A stretch of DNA of 64,000 nucleotides from Cherax quadricarinatus (Eukaryota > Arthropoda > Malacostraca > Decapoda > Parastacidae): the NCBI RefSeq assembly GCF_038502225.1, contig NW_027195518.1, forward strand, positions 1 to 64,000, read 5' to 3'. The translations under genes and the position numbers were made by a program. Of this stretch, positions 11,948 through 21,862 are shown one piece after another. Under the pieces are notes generated by a model. The model searched no databases. It was not told the DNA's origin and saw only the letters and a list, made by a program, of their open reading frames with translations. The number at the start of each line of letters is the position of its first letter. The first letter of the stretch is position 1.

Positions 11948-12170
11948 CTCACACTTATACCTGTGGCTGACCAAAGGCCTAACTTCTCCCTACGAGCTCC
12001 GTGAAGGCGGAATAAGATTAGGTCTTAGGAACAATGGTTCCAGGAAAAAGAGGAGTTACAATGTACCTCTTCCCATGGTAACACATTATGAAGGTCAACG
12101 ACACTCCTTCAATGGGGAGCTAAGTCCGGGTTACTAATTAGTGGAGACCCAGGGCGGCCATCCTGACCAA
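11948..12170 (+). repeat. Old, diverged SINE-V copy
   Basis: Weak but collinear match to SINE-V: ggcctaacttctccctacgagct, a gtgaaggcgg block, tacctcttcccatgg, gacactcc, ggggagctaagtccgggtta. Many substitutions and no tail, so it is older than the copies around 30 kb. Confidence 0.55.
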
Positions 12171-12214
12171 CCTCAAGTATACTCTTAGATTTGACAGTCG
12201 AGCATTTACTACCT

Positions 12215-12378
12215 AGAGGGTATTCCAGGGGTCAACGCCCCCGCGGCCCAGTCCTTGACCAGGAATCTTGGTGAATCAGTAACTGATCATGGAGGCTGTT
12301 TCTGCTGGCCGCACATAGTCCAATGCACGAACCATACCCAGACTGATCAAGTACCGACATTAGCCATATGTCTTGAAG
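12215..12378 (-). repeat. LINE-D 3'-end relic that founds the 19-bp array
   Basis: Matches 10715-10895 of LINE-D copy 1: ggggtcaacgcccccgcggc, gaccagg, tggtg.atcag, ggctgtt.ctgctggc, gactgatcaagtaccgac. It ends in gtcttgaagacggtcagggg, the position where copy 1 has cttgaagactgccaggggtc. The tandem array starts exactly there. Confidence 0.75.
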
Positions 12379-12573
12379 ACGGTCAGGGGTCATGAAGACG
12401 GTCGGGGGTCATGAAGACGGTCAAGGGTCTTGAAGACGGTCAGGGGTCTTGAAGACGGTCAGGGGTCATGAAGACGGTCAGGGGTCTTGAAGACGGTCAG
12501 GGGTCATGAAGACGGTCAGGGGTCATGAAGACTGTCAGGGGTCATGAAGACGGTCAGGGGTCATGAAGACGGT
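12376..12573. repeat. 19-bp minisatellite, left arm (about 10 copies)
   Basis: Repeats of gaagacggtcaggggtcat with cttgaag variants. It stops at gaagacggt, where the outer LTR element begins, and resumes in register after that element at 25491. Confidence 0.93.
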
Positions 12574-12846
12574 TATCATGTGGGAGTTCGACACGTGGAT
12601 TAGGTAAGAAATACTCACGTAGGCTGTTATTACGTATAATTGCAGATATGTGGAGAGAGCCCTTGCCACCGTACCTATCTCCTTGCTCACACTCGTAACA
12701 CTGACTGACCGGCCGCCGGCGTACCAGAGGGTCCTTTGAATAATGCCAGTTCAGCGCAATATGAATAGACAGTGACTCAGGCAGAGACGGTTGGTCGTTG
12801 AGTCAACGGTACACTGGTTACTGGTAACTGGTTACTACTACTGAGA
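12574..12846 (-). repeat. 3' LTR of outer Ty3 element
   Basis: Reads tatcatgtgggagttcgaca at the left and ggttactactactgaga at the right. It differs from the partner LTR at attaCgtat/attaTgtat and gtcCttt/gtcTttt only, as far as I can see. It is the 3' LTR because the element is on the minus strand. Confidence 0.9.
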
Positions 12847-13287
12847 GCTCGGCGACGCTAACGTATGTCGTCCCGACATACAACTAATACAAACTAGAGA
12901 TGGCAGGTATACGGCTTGGGCTGATTCTATACAATGTCAAAGTACACAACAATTAAACATTATATATACATAAGTAGAACATTGGAATGAAAGCTTACGT
13001 AACTGAAACTGTAATGCAATACAAGGTATACTATAGTACAACTTAAAACTCAACAAATGAACAACGAACTCAACGTTGAGATTACAAGTGATAAAAAAAA
13101 TTTTGATCGATCGATCTGTATTCGTGTGATCTACGGATTCTGAGGAAGGAATATATACAAAGAAAGAGTGTTTAACAGAAAGGCAGATTCGGTGCACGCA
13201 AATCTAGACTGTTAACTCTCAGAATGCGGAGAGAATATGAACACAAAAAAAAATTCTTGAATACTGATAAGTTGATACTGTAATTAT
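12847..13287 (-). other. 3' noncoding region of outer Ty3 element
   Basis: 441 bp between the pol stop and the 3' LTR. It holds an 8-bp inverted repeat (gtatgtcg/cgacatac near 12863-12881) and an A9 run near 13243. No polypurine tract of the usual kind abuts the LTR. Confidence 0.6.
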
Positions 13288-15188
13288 TCATCTATACAGG
13301 TTATTTACATTTAACCCCAACTCTGCTAGGGTAAGATTGGCATATGCAGAATGGGTGTCATCTCTGGGAGGATCAAACTCTGTAGCATTGGCTAACTCAT
13401 GCTGTATTTGAGGCAAATCTGAATTGGAAGTTACAAATGATACTTGAGGATTTCTCAATACCTGTCGTGTACGTAGGGAATAACGACATTCAGGTTGATC
13501 GTCTGACTGAGTATCAGAGGAAGAGAGTACAGGATCAGGAGGATTGTCAGAGTCTGTCACATTAGTCTGGGTTGGAACATCATTATCATCACATACTAAC
13601 TTCATATGATCCAAATGCGATTCTTTATACTGACCAGTACTAATCTCTCTAACCTTATACTTATTACCAGTGATATGTTCAACTACTCGATAAGGACCAA
13701 CAAACTTTTGATCAAGCTTTGGCATTGCAGACGTTTTGTTAAAGTTAATCAGCATAACTCTCGAACCTACTTTGATTTTGGATGGCTTTGATCGAGTGTT
13801 TGCGACTCTTGTAAATTCTGCTGTTGATTTATGAAGTGTTTCACGGATTCTTCTAAAAACACTTTGAGCTAAGCTGGTACGAGTTGCTATGAAATCATCA
13901 GAGTTGTAATTTGGTTTCGGATTAGAATATAACAACTCATAAGGCAAACGTTTATCTACACCGTACAATGCATAATGTGGAGTGTCACCTATAGAAACAT
14001 TGTAAGCAGAATTTATAGCACACTGCACATCAGGTATAACTTCATCCCAAGTTTCACTGTTGGGATTGATAGTGGCTCTCAAGACATCAAGTACTTTCTT
14101 ATTGGTTCGTTCCGCTAACCCATTGCTGGCAGGATGATGAGGAACAATGGTGGATTTAGAGATCTTGTACAAGGTGCACAAATTTTCAAGAATTTCATTA
14201 CAGAATTCACCTCCATTATCTGTTACTAGGGACTTAGGGGTGGTATGCCTGCAGATAATGCGTTCTTTAAACGCTTTAGCTACTGTCTCGGCACTCTTAT
14301 CTGCAATAGGAACTAACTCGCAATATCTGGTGAAATGGTCTACCATAACACACAGATGTTTGTTACCTTGGAGGGAACATTGGAAATTAGTTAACAAATC
14401 TAGCACAACTCTTTCCCAAGGTTCGCTAGTAGTTGGATACACTTGGATTGGATTAGGACCATTAGCATTGCCTTTATGTTGCATGCAGACACTACATTTC
14501 TTAACATACTCAGAAATATCAGTTGCCATACGAGGCCAAAAGTATTTCAATCTGGCTTGTTTTACTGAACGATCCATACCAGGGTGTGCAACACCTGGTA
14601 CATCGTGAACTAGCTGTAAGGCTACATTCACTAGTGACTGTGGAATTACTAACTGGTATACTCTTCTGCTAGGAGTACCCAACTCGGCTGTTCGATACAG
14701 TAATTCTTGGTTCATGACAAAGTCACTGATGGGTGCTGGTGGCTTCACATTCAGAATAAGATCTTCCTGGAGCAGGAATCGAATCACACCAGACCACATG
14801 GGATCTGTTCGTTGAGCATTCTTTACATCTTCAGCACTAAATGGAGGGTCTGCAGTTACTATACTAACATGTCGCGATAAGGCATCTGCGACTACATTTG
14901 ACTTGCCAGGTAAATGCTCAAAGGTGGGATTGAACTCTTGGATAGTCAAGGTCCATCTAGCTAACCTTCCAGTAGGTTGTTTGTTCTGGAATAAGGGTAT
15001 CAGTGGAGCATGATCTGTCAAGACATGAACAGAGTACTGATAAATAATGTCTCGGAAGTGCTTTAAAGACCATACTATTGCTAAAGCTTCTTGCTCAGTT
15101 ACTGTATAATTACGTTCAGCCTTCGTAAGGACTCGGCTAGCAAATGCAACTGCGTTGTACTTGCCATCAGTCTTCTGAGCTAGTACGG
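13288..15188 (-). pseudogene. Outer Ty3 pol, 3' part: RNase H C-terminal part and integrase
   Basis: This frame is open from the nested element's edge at 15188 to the stop at 13288. From its start it encodes the later RNase H motifs (FASRVLTKAERNYTVTEQEA, then LTDHAPL) and KSNVVADALSRH, the usual end of RNase H. Integrase follows: the H-H-C-C zinc domain (HDVPGVAHPGM...CSVCMQH), then a D,D-35-E core with LDLL, TDNGGEF and GLAERTNKK, then a GPYRVV (GPY/F) module near the C-terminus. Integrase inserts the element cDNA. The gene is otherwise intact, and the nested element is what separates it from its 5' half at 19536-21862. Confidence 0.9.
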
Positions 15189-15527
15189 TGTTGTGATAGA
15201 AACACAGGCCTTATCTCTAGGCTTTATTGAACATAGAATCTTCATAGTACTTCTGCAACAACAAAATATAATGACTAGTACATCTAATAATGGCCTCTAC
15301 AGGGATGGTGATGTCTTGCATATGTCAAGAGAAAAGTTATAACTACAGGCCACATATTTAAACTCACCATGTAATCTGCATCGGTGATAAATGGATAAAG
15401 TAGGAGAGAATCACACACCATATGTTGGTGCCCATGACGCACGCCAAACTGTTGTTGTTGTTAAGGGCCCCTAGAGGTGGTGCAGTATTATCCTGCTGCT
15501 GCTCCCCACAGGACCAGTATCACTACA
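15189..15527 (-). repeat. 3' LTR of inner Ty3 element
   Basis: TG...CA-type LTR, almost identical to 19197-19535. On the minus strand it contains an AATAAA signal 34 nt before its end, so the short segment after it would be the U5 side. Confidence 0.92.
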
Positions 15528-15529
15528 AT

Positions 15530-15540
15530 CTCCCCCTTCT
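15530..15540 (-). promoter_or_regulatory. Polypurine tract of inner Ty3 element
   Basis: The minus strand reads AGAAGGGGGAG, two bases upstream of the 3' LTR start TGTAGTGATA. This is the expected place and composition for the plus-strand DNA primer of an LTR element, and it supports the LTR boundary. Confidence 0.85.
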
Positions 15541-15546
15541 AAAATA

Positions 15547-16533
15547 TCAGAGACAGTAATCTCCCAAACTGTTAGGTGGGCGACGTACACGTCCCGACCT
15601 TCGTAGCCCTTGAGCCTCTTCACCAGGTTCGATATTTTCCAGTGGGGTTTGATTAACTGCTGGAGCAGAATCCTCTATTTCCATAGGGGTAGTCTCAAGG
15701 GGCTTTCCAGGAGAAAACGAAGCATCTTTCAAATCTATTGGTGTATCTTGAGATTCCACACTAATAGGGATTTCAACTGGGGCTAAATGTCTTGTAGATA
15801 CTGTAGTCTCTTCACCATTTTGGTAGCGAATGTGGGCGTAATGTGGATTAGCTTGCAGGAGCTCTACCTCTTCCACTAAAGGATCCGTCTTGTTCATCCT
15901 ACGGTGACTCTTCAGGAGAACGGGTCCAGGATGACATAACCAAGTGGGCACGGAGGCTCCCGTAGAGGAACGACGTGAATAGTTGAGGAGTCTTTCATGA
16001 GGGGTTGCATTAGTAGCTGTGCACAGCAGTGATCTAATAGAGTGAAGTGCATCAGGTAGGACAGTTTGCCAGTGTTGAACAGGTAGATTGCGCGACTTTA
16101 ATGTCATTGTAACTGCCTTCCATATAGTACCATTGAACCGCTCCACTTGACCATTGCCTTGAGGGTTGTAGCTTGTTGTTCTGCTGCAGGCAATACCTTT
16201 GCTAGCCAAAAACTCCTGAAGTTCGTTACTCATGAACGAGGATCCCCTGTCTGAATGGATATAAGCTGGCATACCAAAAATAGAGAACAACTGTGAAAGA
16301 CAACTAATAACAGTTGAAGCAGCCATATTTGCACAGGGGAATACAAAGGGAAACCTTGAATATTCATCTACTATGTTAAGGAAATACCTATTCTGATTTG
16401 TGCTTGGTAGAGGTCCTTTGAAATCTATATTCAATCTTTCGAAAGGCTGGGTGGATTTTATGAGATGAGTCTTCTCTGGCTGATGAAAGTTTGGCTTGCA
16501 CTTTGCACATACTCTGCATGCTCTGATCACTTG
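15547..16533 (-). pseudogene. Inner Ty3 integrase, separated from gag-pol by an in-frame TGA
   Basis: This continues the reading frame of 16534-19134 after a single TGA (16534-16536). It contains the CxxC end of the integrase zinc domain (CRVCAKC), then the catalytic core with LNIDFKGPLP, HSDRGSSF and NGQVERFNGT (D, D, E all present) and a Pro/Glu-rich tail ending near RRPPNSLGDY. The H-H half of the zinc domain lies just before the stop. TGA followed by CAA is not a known leaky context, and CGA to TGA at a CpG is the simple explanation. So the copy probably makes no integrase, though the rest of the domain looks undamaged. Confidence 0.88.
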
Positions 16534-19134
16534 TCACACATCTTCCACTGAGTAGGGCATGTTCTTTGATTTGACAAAATGGTACAGGCGTGTAACTCTT
16601 GGGTGACACAAAGCCTTGTGGAGAGCTGAGAGTGATTGCAAATCATGACATGCTGCTCCACAGTGGGACCTAGAGAATGCATCAGGTGAGATGTTCTCTT
16701 GACCCGGTCGGTACAGAATATCAAAGTCATAACACGATAGTTCCATCCTCCAGCGTAATATCTTGTCATTCTTTATCCTACTTTTGTGCCTCTTGTCGAA
16801 CATATACATCACGGACCGTTGGTCAGTCCTTATGGTGAAATGTCTACCAGTTAAATAATGCCTCCAGTGGCGAACTTCTTCTATGATGGCCTGGGCTTCC
16901 TTTTCTACAGCAGCATAACATTTCTCTGATCCTTGAAAAGTTCTCGAAAAGAAGGCTACTGGTCGTCCTGCCTGAGATAAGACTGCAGCAATGGCAATGT
17001 CAGATGCATCCGTTTCCACTTCGAATGGTAGGGACTCATCAATGGCTTGAACTACTGAGTTTTCAATGTCCTGTTTGAGAGTATGGAAAGCGGCTTCTGC
17101 TTCCTTTGTCACAGGAAATGTGGTAGCACTCAATGGGCGGACTTTACTTGAATAGTTGTAGATCCATTGTGAGTAATAAGCAAAGAGACCAAGAGTTCTT
17201 CGGAGTGACTTTTTGTCTTGAGGAATTGGAAGTTCCCGTAGAGGTCGTAGTCGTTCAGGGTCTGGGAATATTGAACCTCCTTCCACTACATAACCAAGGA
17301 TGCTAAGCCTTTTAGTTGAAAAAGTGCACTTTTCCTCATTGTAACTGATATTTTTCTTCTTGGCGGCTTCCAAAAACTTATCAAGGTTTGCATCATGTTC
17401 CTCCTGGGTCTTGCCACAAATGGTAACATTATCTAAATACGTGTAAGTTCCCATGAGTTGCTCTTCCTGAATGAGTGAATCCATAATTCGTTGGAAGCAG
17501 GCTACCCCATTGGTGACTCCAAAAGGGACTCTGGTAAACTGATACAGGCCATCACTAGCCTGAAACGCTGTGTATGGTTTATCTTCATTCCTTATAGGGA
17601 CTTGATGATAGGCACTCTGCAGATCAATTGTGCTAAACACGTAGTACTGAGCAATTTTGTTCACTGTATCGTCAATTCGAGGTAGAGGGTACCCATCAAG
17701 AAGTGTAAATTTGTTGATTGTCTCAGAGTAATCGATAGCCAGTCTCCGTTTCCTATAACCATCTTTAACAACAACAACCTGTGCACGCCAAGGGGAATCA
17801 CTCGGTTCTATAATACCCTCCTTCAGCAGCCTCTGAGTTTCTTTCTCAATGAACATCCGATCCTCATAAGAATAGCGGCGTGACTTAGCTGATATAGGAT
17901 GGCAATCCGCGGTAAGATTTGCAAACAGCTTTGGTGCGTCTACCCTTAAAGTGCTAAGCCCACAGACAACAAGAGGAGGCAGTTCACCTCCATATGTTAA
18001 GGTGACACTACCATGCAGCTTCTGAAAGTCCTGACCAAGGATAACATCAGAGCACAGTTGTGGCAGAATAGCTAAATGTACATCTTGATAATCCTTTCCA
18101 TTAACTCTGAGATTTACCTTACAAAACCCTAAGGTCTGAATAGAGAGAGATGTTGATGCCATGGAAACGGTACCTGATGAGTGATGTAGAGTCAAGGAGA
18201 GCCGTTTAACTAAGTCAAGGTTGATGAAACTCTCTGAGCTGCCACTATCAATAAGACCATCTACTTCTGTTCCTTTAATGAATACTTTCACAACTGCCTT
18301 TGACAGTGAATTTGGAGTAGCCGCAGAAGTCACTGTTGCTAGAGTCGCATGATCACTGGAATGTGTGGAGGCACTAGCTCTTGTTGATGCATTAGCACGA
18401 CATACTTTAGCAAAGTGACCTTTCTTGTGGCATTTATGGCACATTGCTTCACGAGCAGGACACTTTGGACGTGGATGTCTTGAAAAACCACAAAAGAAAC
18501 ACACCGTACCTGCTGCTGCTGTCACTGAGGCAGGTTCCCCAGTAACTTCATTGCAAGAGTCTTGGTCAGGAATTGCAGCACTTACCACTCGAGAAGGCTG
18601 AGTGGTACTGTATACTTCAGAATTCTTCTGGGCTGAATCTAGAGCTCTTACCTGGTCAAAGGCAGCGGCTAAGTCGAGAGTTTTATTCTCCAATAAACGC
18701 TGCCTTATTATTGGTGATTGCAGGCCACTGATAAAAGCATCCCTGATGGACTCTTCACAATACTGAGCAGCTGTCACTGCTTGGAAGTGACAGTCCTTAC
18801 CTAAAATTTTCAGTGCTTGAAAGTATTCCTCTAAGGACTCATCAATCTGCTGGCGGCGAGTTGCAAGGCGATAGCGTGCAAAGATTTCATTTGTAGGTTT
18901 AATATACTGAGACTTGAGGGTTTTGATAGCATCTTCGTAGGTATTACACTCAGAAATAGCCTCATATATCTTAGGTGACACAAAATTGATGAGCAGACTT
19001 AGTTTATGTAGATCTTCTTTAGGAAGGGCTCCCAAGAAGTTTTCGAAAGTCTTAAACCAGTGCTTCCATTCCTGAGCAGCCGTTGATAAGCTGGGGTCAC
19101 AGTCTAGCCTCTCAGGTTTCAGTAAACGCTCCAT
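16534..19134 (-). CDS. Inner Ty3 gag-protease-RT-RNase H polyprotein
   Basis: 866 codons from ATG at 19134. Residues 1-170 are a gag capsid-like helical region. Two zinc knuckles follow ([14 protein letters not shown] and [14 protein letters not shown]). The protease has [12 protein letters not shown] shows [22 protein letters not shown] and [11 protein letters not shown], but the catalytic box is YLDN (17428-17439, residues 566-569) where most Ty3 RTs have YxDD. RNase H has [17 protein letters not shown] and RTDQRSV, and the H-H part of the integrase zinc domain follows before TGA. Gag and pol share one frame. Except for the stop at the integrase boundary the frame is intact, in line with its near-identical LTRs. 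Confidence 0.9.
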   Translation of the reverse strand: MERLLKPERLDCDPSLSTAAQEWKHWFKTFENFLGALPKEDLHKLSLLINFVSPKIYEAISECNTYEDAIKTLKSQYIKPTNEIFARYRLATRRQQIDESLEEYFQALKILGKDCHFQAVTAAQYCEESIRDAFISGLQSPIIRQRLLENKTLDLAAAFDQVRALDSAQKNSEVYSTTQPSRVVSAAIPDQDSCNEVTGEPASVTAAAGTVCFFCGFSRHPRPKCPAREAMCHKCHKKGHFAKVCRANASTRASASTHSSDHATLATVTSAATPNSLSKAVVKVFIKGTEVDGLIDSGSSESFINLDLVKRLSLTLHHSSGTVSMASTSLSIQTLGFCKVNLRVNGKDYQDVHLAILPQLCSDVILGQDFQKLHGSVTLTYGGELPPLVVCGLSTLRVDAPKLFANLTADCHPISAKSRRYSYEDRMFIEKETQRLLKEGIIEPSDSPWRAQVVVVKDGYRKRRLAIDYSETINKFTLLDGYPLPRIDDTVNKIAQYYVFSTIDLQSAYHQVPIRNEDKPYTAFQASDGLYQFTRVPFGVTNGVACFQRIMDSLIQEEQLMGTYTYLDNVTICGKTQEEHDANLDKFLEAAKKKNISYNEEKCTFSTKRLSILGYVVEGGSIFPDPERLRPLRELPIPQDKKSLRRTLGLFAYYSQWIYNYSSKVRPLSATTFPVTKEAEAAFHTLKQDIENSVVQAIDESLPFEVETDASDIAIAAVLSQAGRPVAFFSRTFQGSEKCYAAVEKEAQAIIEEVRHWRHYLTGRHFTIRTDQRSVMYMFDKRHKSRIKNDKILRWRMELSCYDFDILYRPGQENISPDAFSRSHCGAACHDLQSLSALHKALCHPRVTRLYHFVKSKNMPYSVEDV

Positions 19135-19177
19135 GTTGTGATGTAGTCTAGCGCAGGATCACCACCAGGTAGCCCAG

Positions 19178-19248
19178 GATTCTATGTTCAATAAATTGTT
19201 GTGATAGAAACACAGGCCTTATCTCTAGGCTTTATTGAACATAGAATC
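19178..19248 (-). promoter_or_regulatory. Candidate self-priming structure of inner Ty3 (leader pairs with LTR)
   Basis: On the plus strand gattctatgttcaataaa (19178-19195) and tttattgaacatagaatc (19231-19248) are exact 18-bp reverse complements with a 35-nt loop. The first lies one base inside the 5' LTR edge (19197), where a primer-binding site belongs. The second lies inside the LTR and, in element sense, includes AATAAA. I see no tRNA-like TGG primer site here. In Tf1-type elements the transcript's own 5' end pairs next to the LTR to prime cDNA synthesis, and this layout fits that mode. Confidence 0.7.
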
Positions 19249-19535
19249 TTCATAGTACTTCTGCAACAACAAAATATAATGACTAGTACATCTAATAATG
19301 GCTTCTACAGGGATGGTGATGTCTTGCATATGTCAAGAGAAAAGTTATAACTACAGGCCACATATTTAAACTCACCATGTAATCTGCATCGGTGATAAAT
19401 GGATAAAGTAGGAGAGAATCACACACCATATGTTGGTGCCCATGACGCACGCCAAACTGTTGTTGTTGTTAAGGGCCCCTAGAGGTGGTGCAGTATTATC
19501 CTGCTGCTGCTCCCCACAGGACCAGTATCACTACA
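19197..19535 (-). repeat. 5' LTR of inner Ty3 element
   Basis: 339 bp, bounded by TGTTGTGATA at the left and TATCACTACA at the right. Its right edge cuts the outer element's RNase H codons. Confidence 0.92.
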
Positions 19536-21862
19536 CCTATGCCAATTGAACTAGCATCAGTTGTCAGATAGAAGGGCTTAGAAAAATCTGGAAATTTCAA
19601 AATTGGAGCAGATGTTAGCTTTTCTTTTAGAGTTTGGAATGCTCTTTCTTGACGGAAGGTCCAAACAAAAGGAGCATCTTTCTTAAGCAACTCAGTTAGA
19701 GGAGCAGCTATGGAAGAAAAATTGGCAATGAATGATCTATAAAAACCTGCTAAGCCCACAAAGGATCTTACGGCATCAGCAGTTTTGGGAGCTGGAAAAT
19801 TTAGTACTGCAGTTACTTTACTTTGGTCAGTCGTAACCCCTCTAGGAGTGACTACGTGACCAAGAAACTTAATTTCTGATCTGAAAAATTGACATTTAGA
19901 CAGTTTGATCTTTAAATTGGCTTCTTCAAGCTTACCAAGTACTACATCAAGTCTTTTCAAGTGTGTATCCACGTCTTTAGACATGACGATTACGTCATCT
20001 AAGTACACCATAAGTGCATTACCTATGAGACCTCTAAAGATATTAGTCATGAGCCTTGAGAACATGATAGGGGAAGATCGTAATCCAAATGCCATACGGA
20101 GGAAGTGATAATGACCTGTAGGAGTGGAGAATGCAGTTAGCTCTTGGCTGTCCTCGTGAAGAGGGACTTGCCAAAACCCTTGTAACAAATCCAGGGTTGA
20201 AAAGACTTTGTTATCTCCGATATTACGTAAAAGATCACCCAGTACAGGGAGTGGAAAGCGATCTGGAATGGTTTTCGCGTTTAACTTCCTAAAGTCAATC
20301 ACTGGGCGCCAAGTACCATCCTTCTTAGGTACTAGTATCAAGGGTGCATTCCAAGGTGAATTGCTAGGTGCAATAACTCCATCATCAAGCATTTGATTGA
20401 TCAATTCTTCTGCGACAGCAACTTGTGAATGAGGCATTCTGTATGCAGGTATGTAGATAGGTCTAGTACCAGGTTCAAGTGGAATACGATGGGACAATAA
20501 GTTCGTTATACCCATCTTCTCACCTGGTAAAGCAATGGCTTTACGACGTTTGTTCAACAGAGTCAACAAACGCTTGACTTCATCTGGGAAGTCAGTGGGA
20601 GCTAAGTCTTTCTCCTCTACTGGTGGAACAGATTGATCCAGTGAAGTGGATGAGGTCTCCCCGGCAGAAATAGCACCGACCCACTGGTCAGGTGACAACT
20701 CATCCTCTACCTGAACAGGGTAAGGATAGTGAACAAGGTCAACAAGATTGGTATTTGCTCTGAGGCGAACACTGTGACCAGAAGTGTTGGCCAGGTAGAA
20801 ATGGATCTTACTATCTCTTACAACATGTAAGGATGGTTCAACAAATAGACCTTTTACTTTGCAGGAATCACTGTCAACTAGGACGTTATCACCATCTGGA
20901 ACACTAGGAACAACAACAGACACTCTAGTGAGAGCACTAGCCGCAACAGAGACGTCTTTCTGCAGACGGCATGTGACATCAACAAGAGATGGCATTACTA
21001 GTTGCAAGTAATTGTTTTCCGACAAGGCGTCCCCTGTGGAGAAACTACTACTCGAACTAGCAGGCATTGCAGGGATAGGTTGTGCACTCAAGGCAATCTG
21101 AGCGTCCTCGGACACTTGAGGCATCGGACTATCCTTCAAATCTGAAGGTATAGGTGGAACACTGATGGGAGTGACAGAATTACCAGTGCCTGACCGCTTG
21201 GGTACGCTACTGGAGAATGCCGTAGCTTGTAAGGACTTAATCCGTACATCATACTCTGCAGCAGTATAACAGATTTCTGATCCAAGCTGGTAACCCCAGA
21301 ATGGAACGATCAAGTCGTCAATTTGTGCATGCCATCGATAAGGGTCGAGCACAATGCGTAAGTCTCGCATGGAAGCAAATCCCAGTAGAAGGTCACCAGG
21401 GAAAGTAATCTGGTCGACAACAAGGAAGGAAGCAGTGAAGTCTCTACCTTGGATAGAAAAGGTTAGGGAAGTCCGACCTCGGACACGCAGGTGAGAACCA
21501 GATACTCCACTAAGGGAGGACACATGAGTCGGTTCTACGAGAAGGACATGTAGTAACTTCTTATCCTTAAACAAACTAGACCTAATAATATTGACTTGCG
21601 CACCAGAGTCCATGAACAAATGAACGGGCGCATTATAAACAGATGCTTGCACTATAGGGCCTATGGTTGCATTGGAAGTTATGTGCAAACAAAAGGGTGG
21701 ATTGTCATCAGAAAAGACTTGTTCTACTCCATCCCCAAAATCATCTATGTCAGAGACATGTGAAGCAACATCATCAGCAGGGTTGTCATTCTCGAGACTG
21801 CTTAAGGCTTCAAAGGAATTGTGAACGGGGATGGTGTACTCATTATCACCTACTGTCACCAT
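19536..21862 (-). pseudogene. Outer Ty3 pol, 5' part: protease, RT and start of RNase H
   Basis: The frame starts at ATG 21862, overlapping the gag stop. Protease: HLFMDSGAQVNII near residue 80, with LLLGFASM as the later flap-side motif. RT: SPWNAPLILVPKKDGTWR, STLDLLQGFWQVPL, AFGLRSSPIMF, and YLDD catalytic residues at 19994-20005. Thumb and connection follow, then RNase H begins (FYLTTDASSIGIG) and is cut at 19536 by the nested element. About 40 further residues past the cut (to 19496) come from the nested LTR. The reading frame is otherwise unbroken. Confidence 0.92.

Larger units (their letters stand above)
15189..19535 (-). mobile_element. Inner (nested) Ty3/gypsy LTR retrotransposon
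   Basis: Direct 339-bp LTRs (15189-15527 and 19197-19535) differ at one site seen (ggcCtct/ggcTtct). Ends are TGTTGTGATA...TATCACTACA, imperfect inverted repeats. A polypurine tract abuts the 3' LTR (15530-15540). One gag-pol reading frame, with one in-frame stop, fills the 3.6-kb interior. It is inserted in the outer element's RNase H just after the TDAS motif. The flanks (tacgg left, cctat right) show no target-site duplication. Confidence 0.93.
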
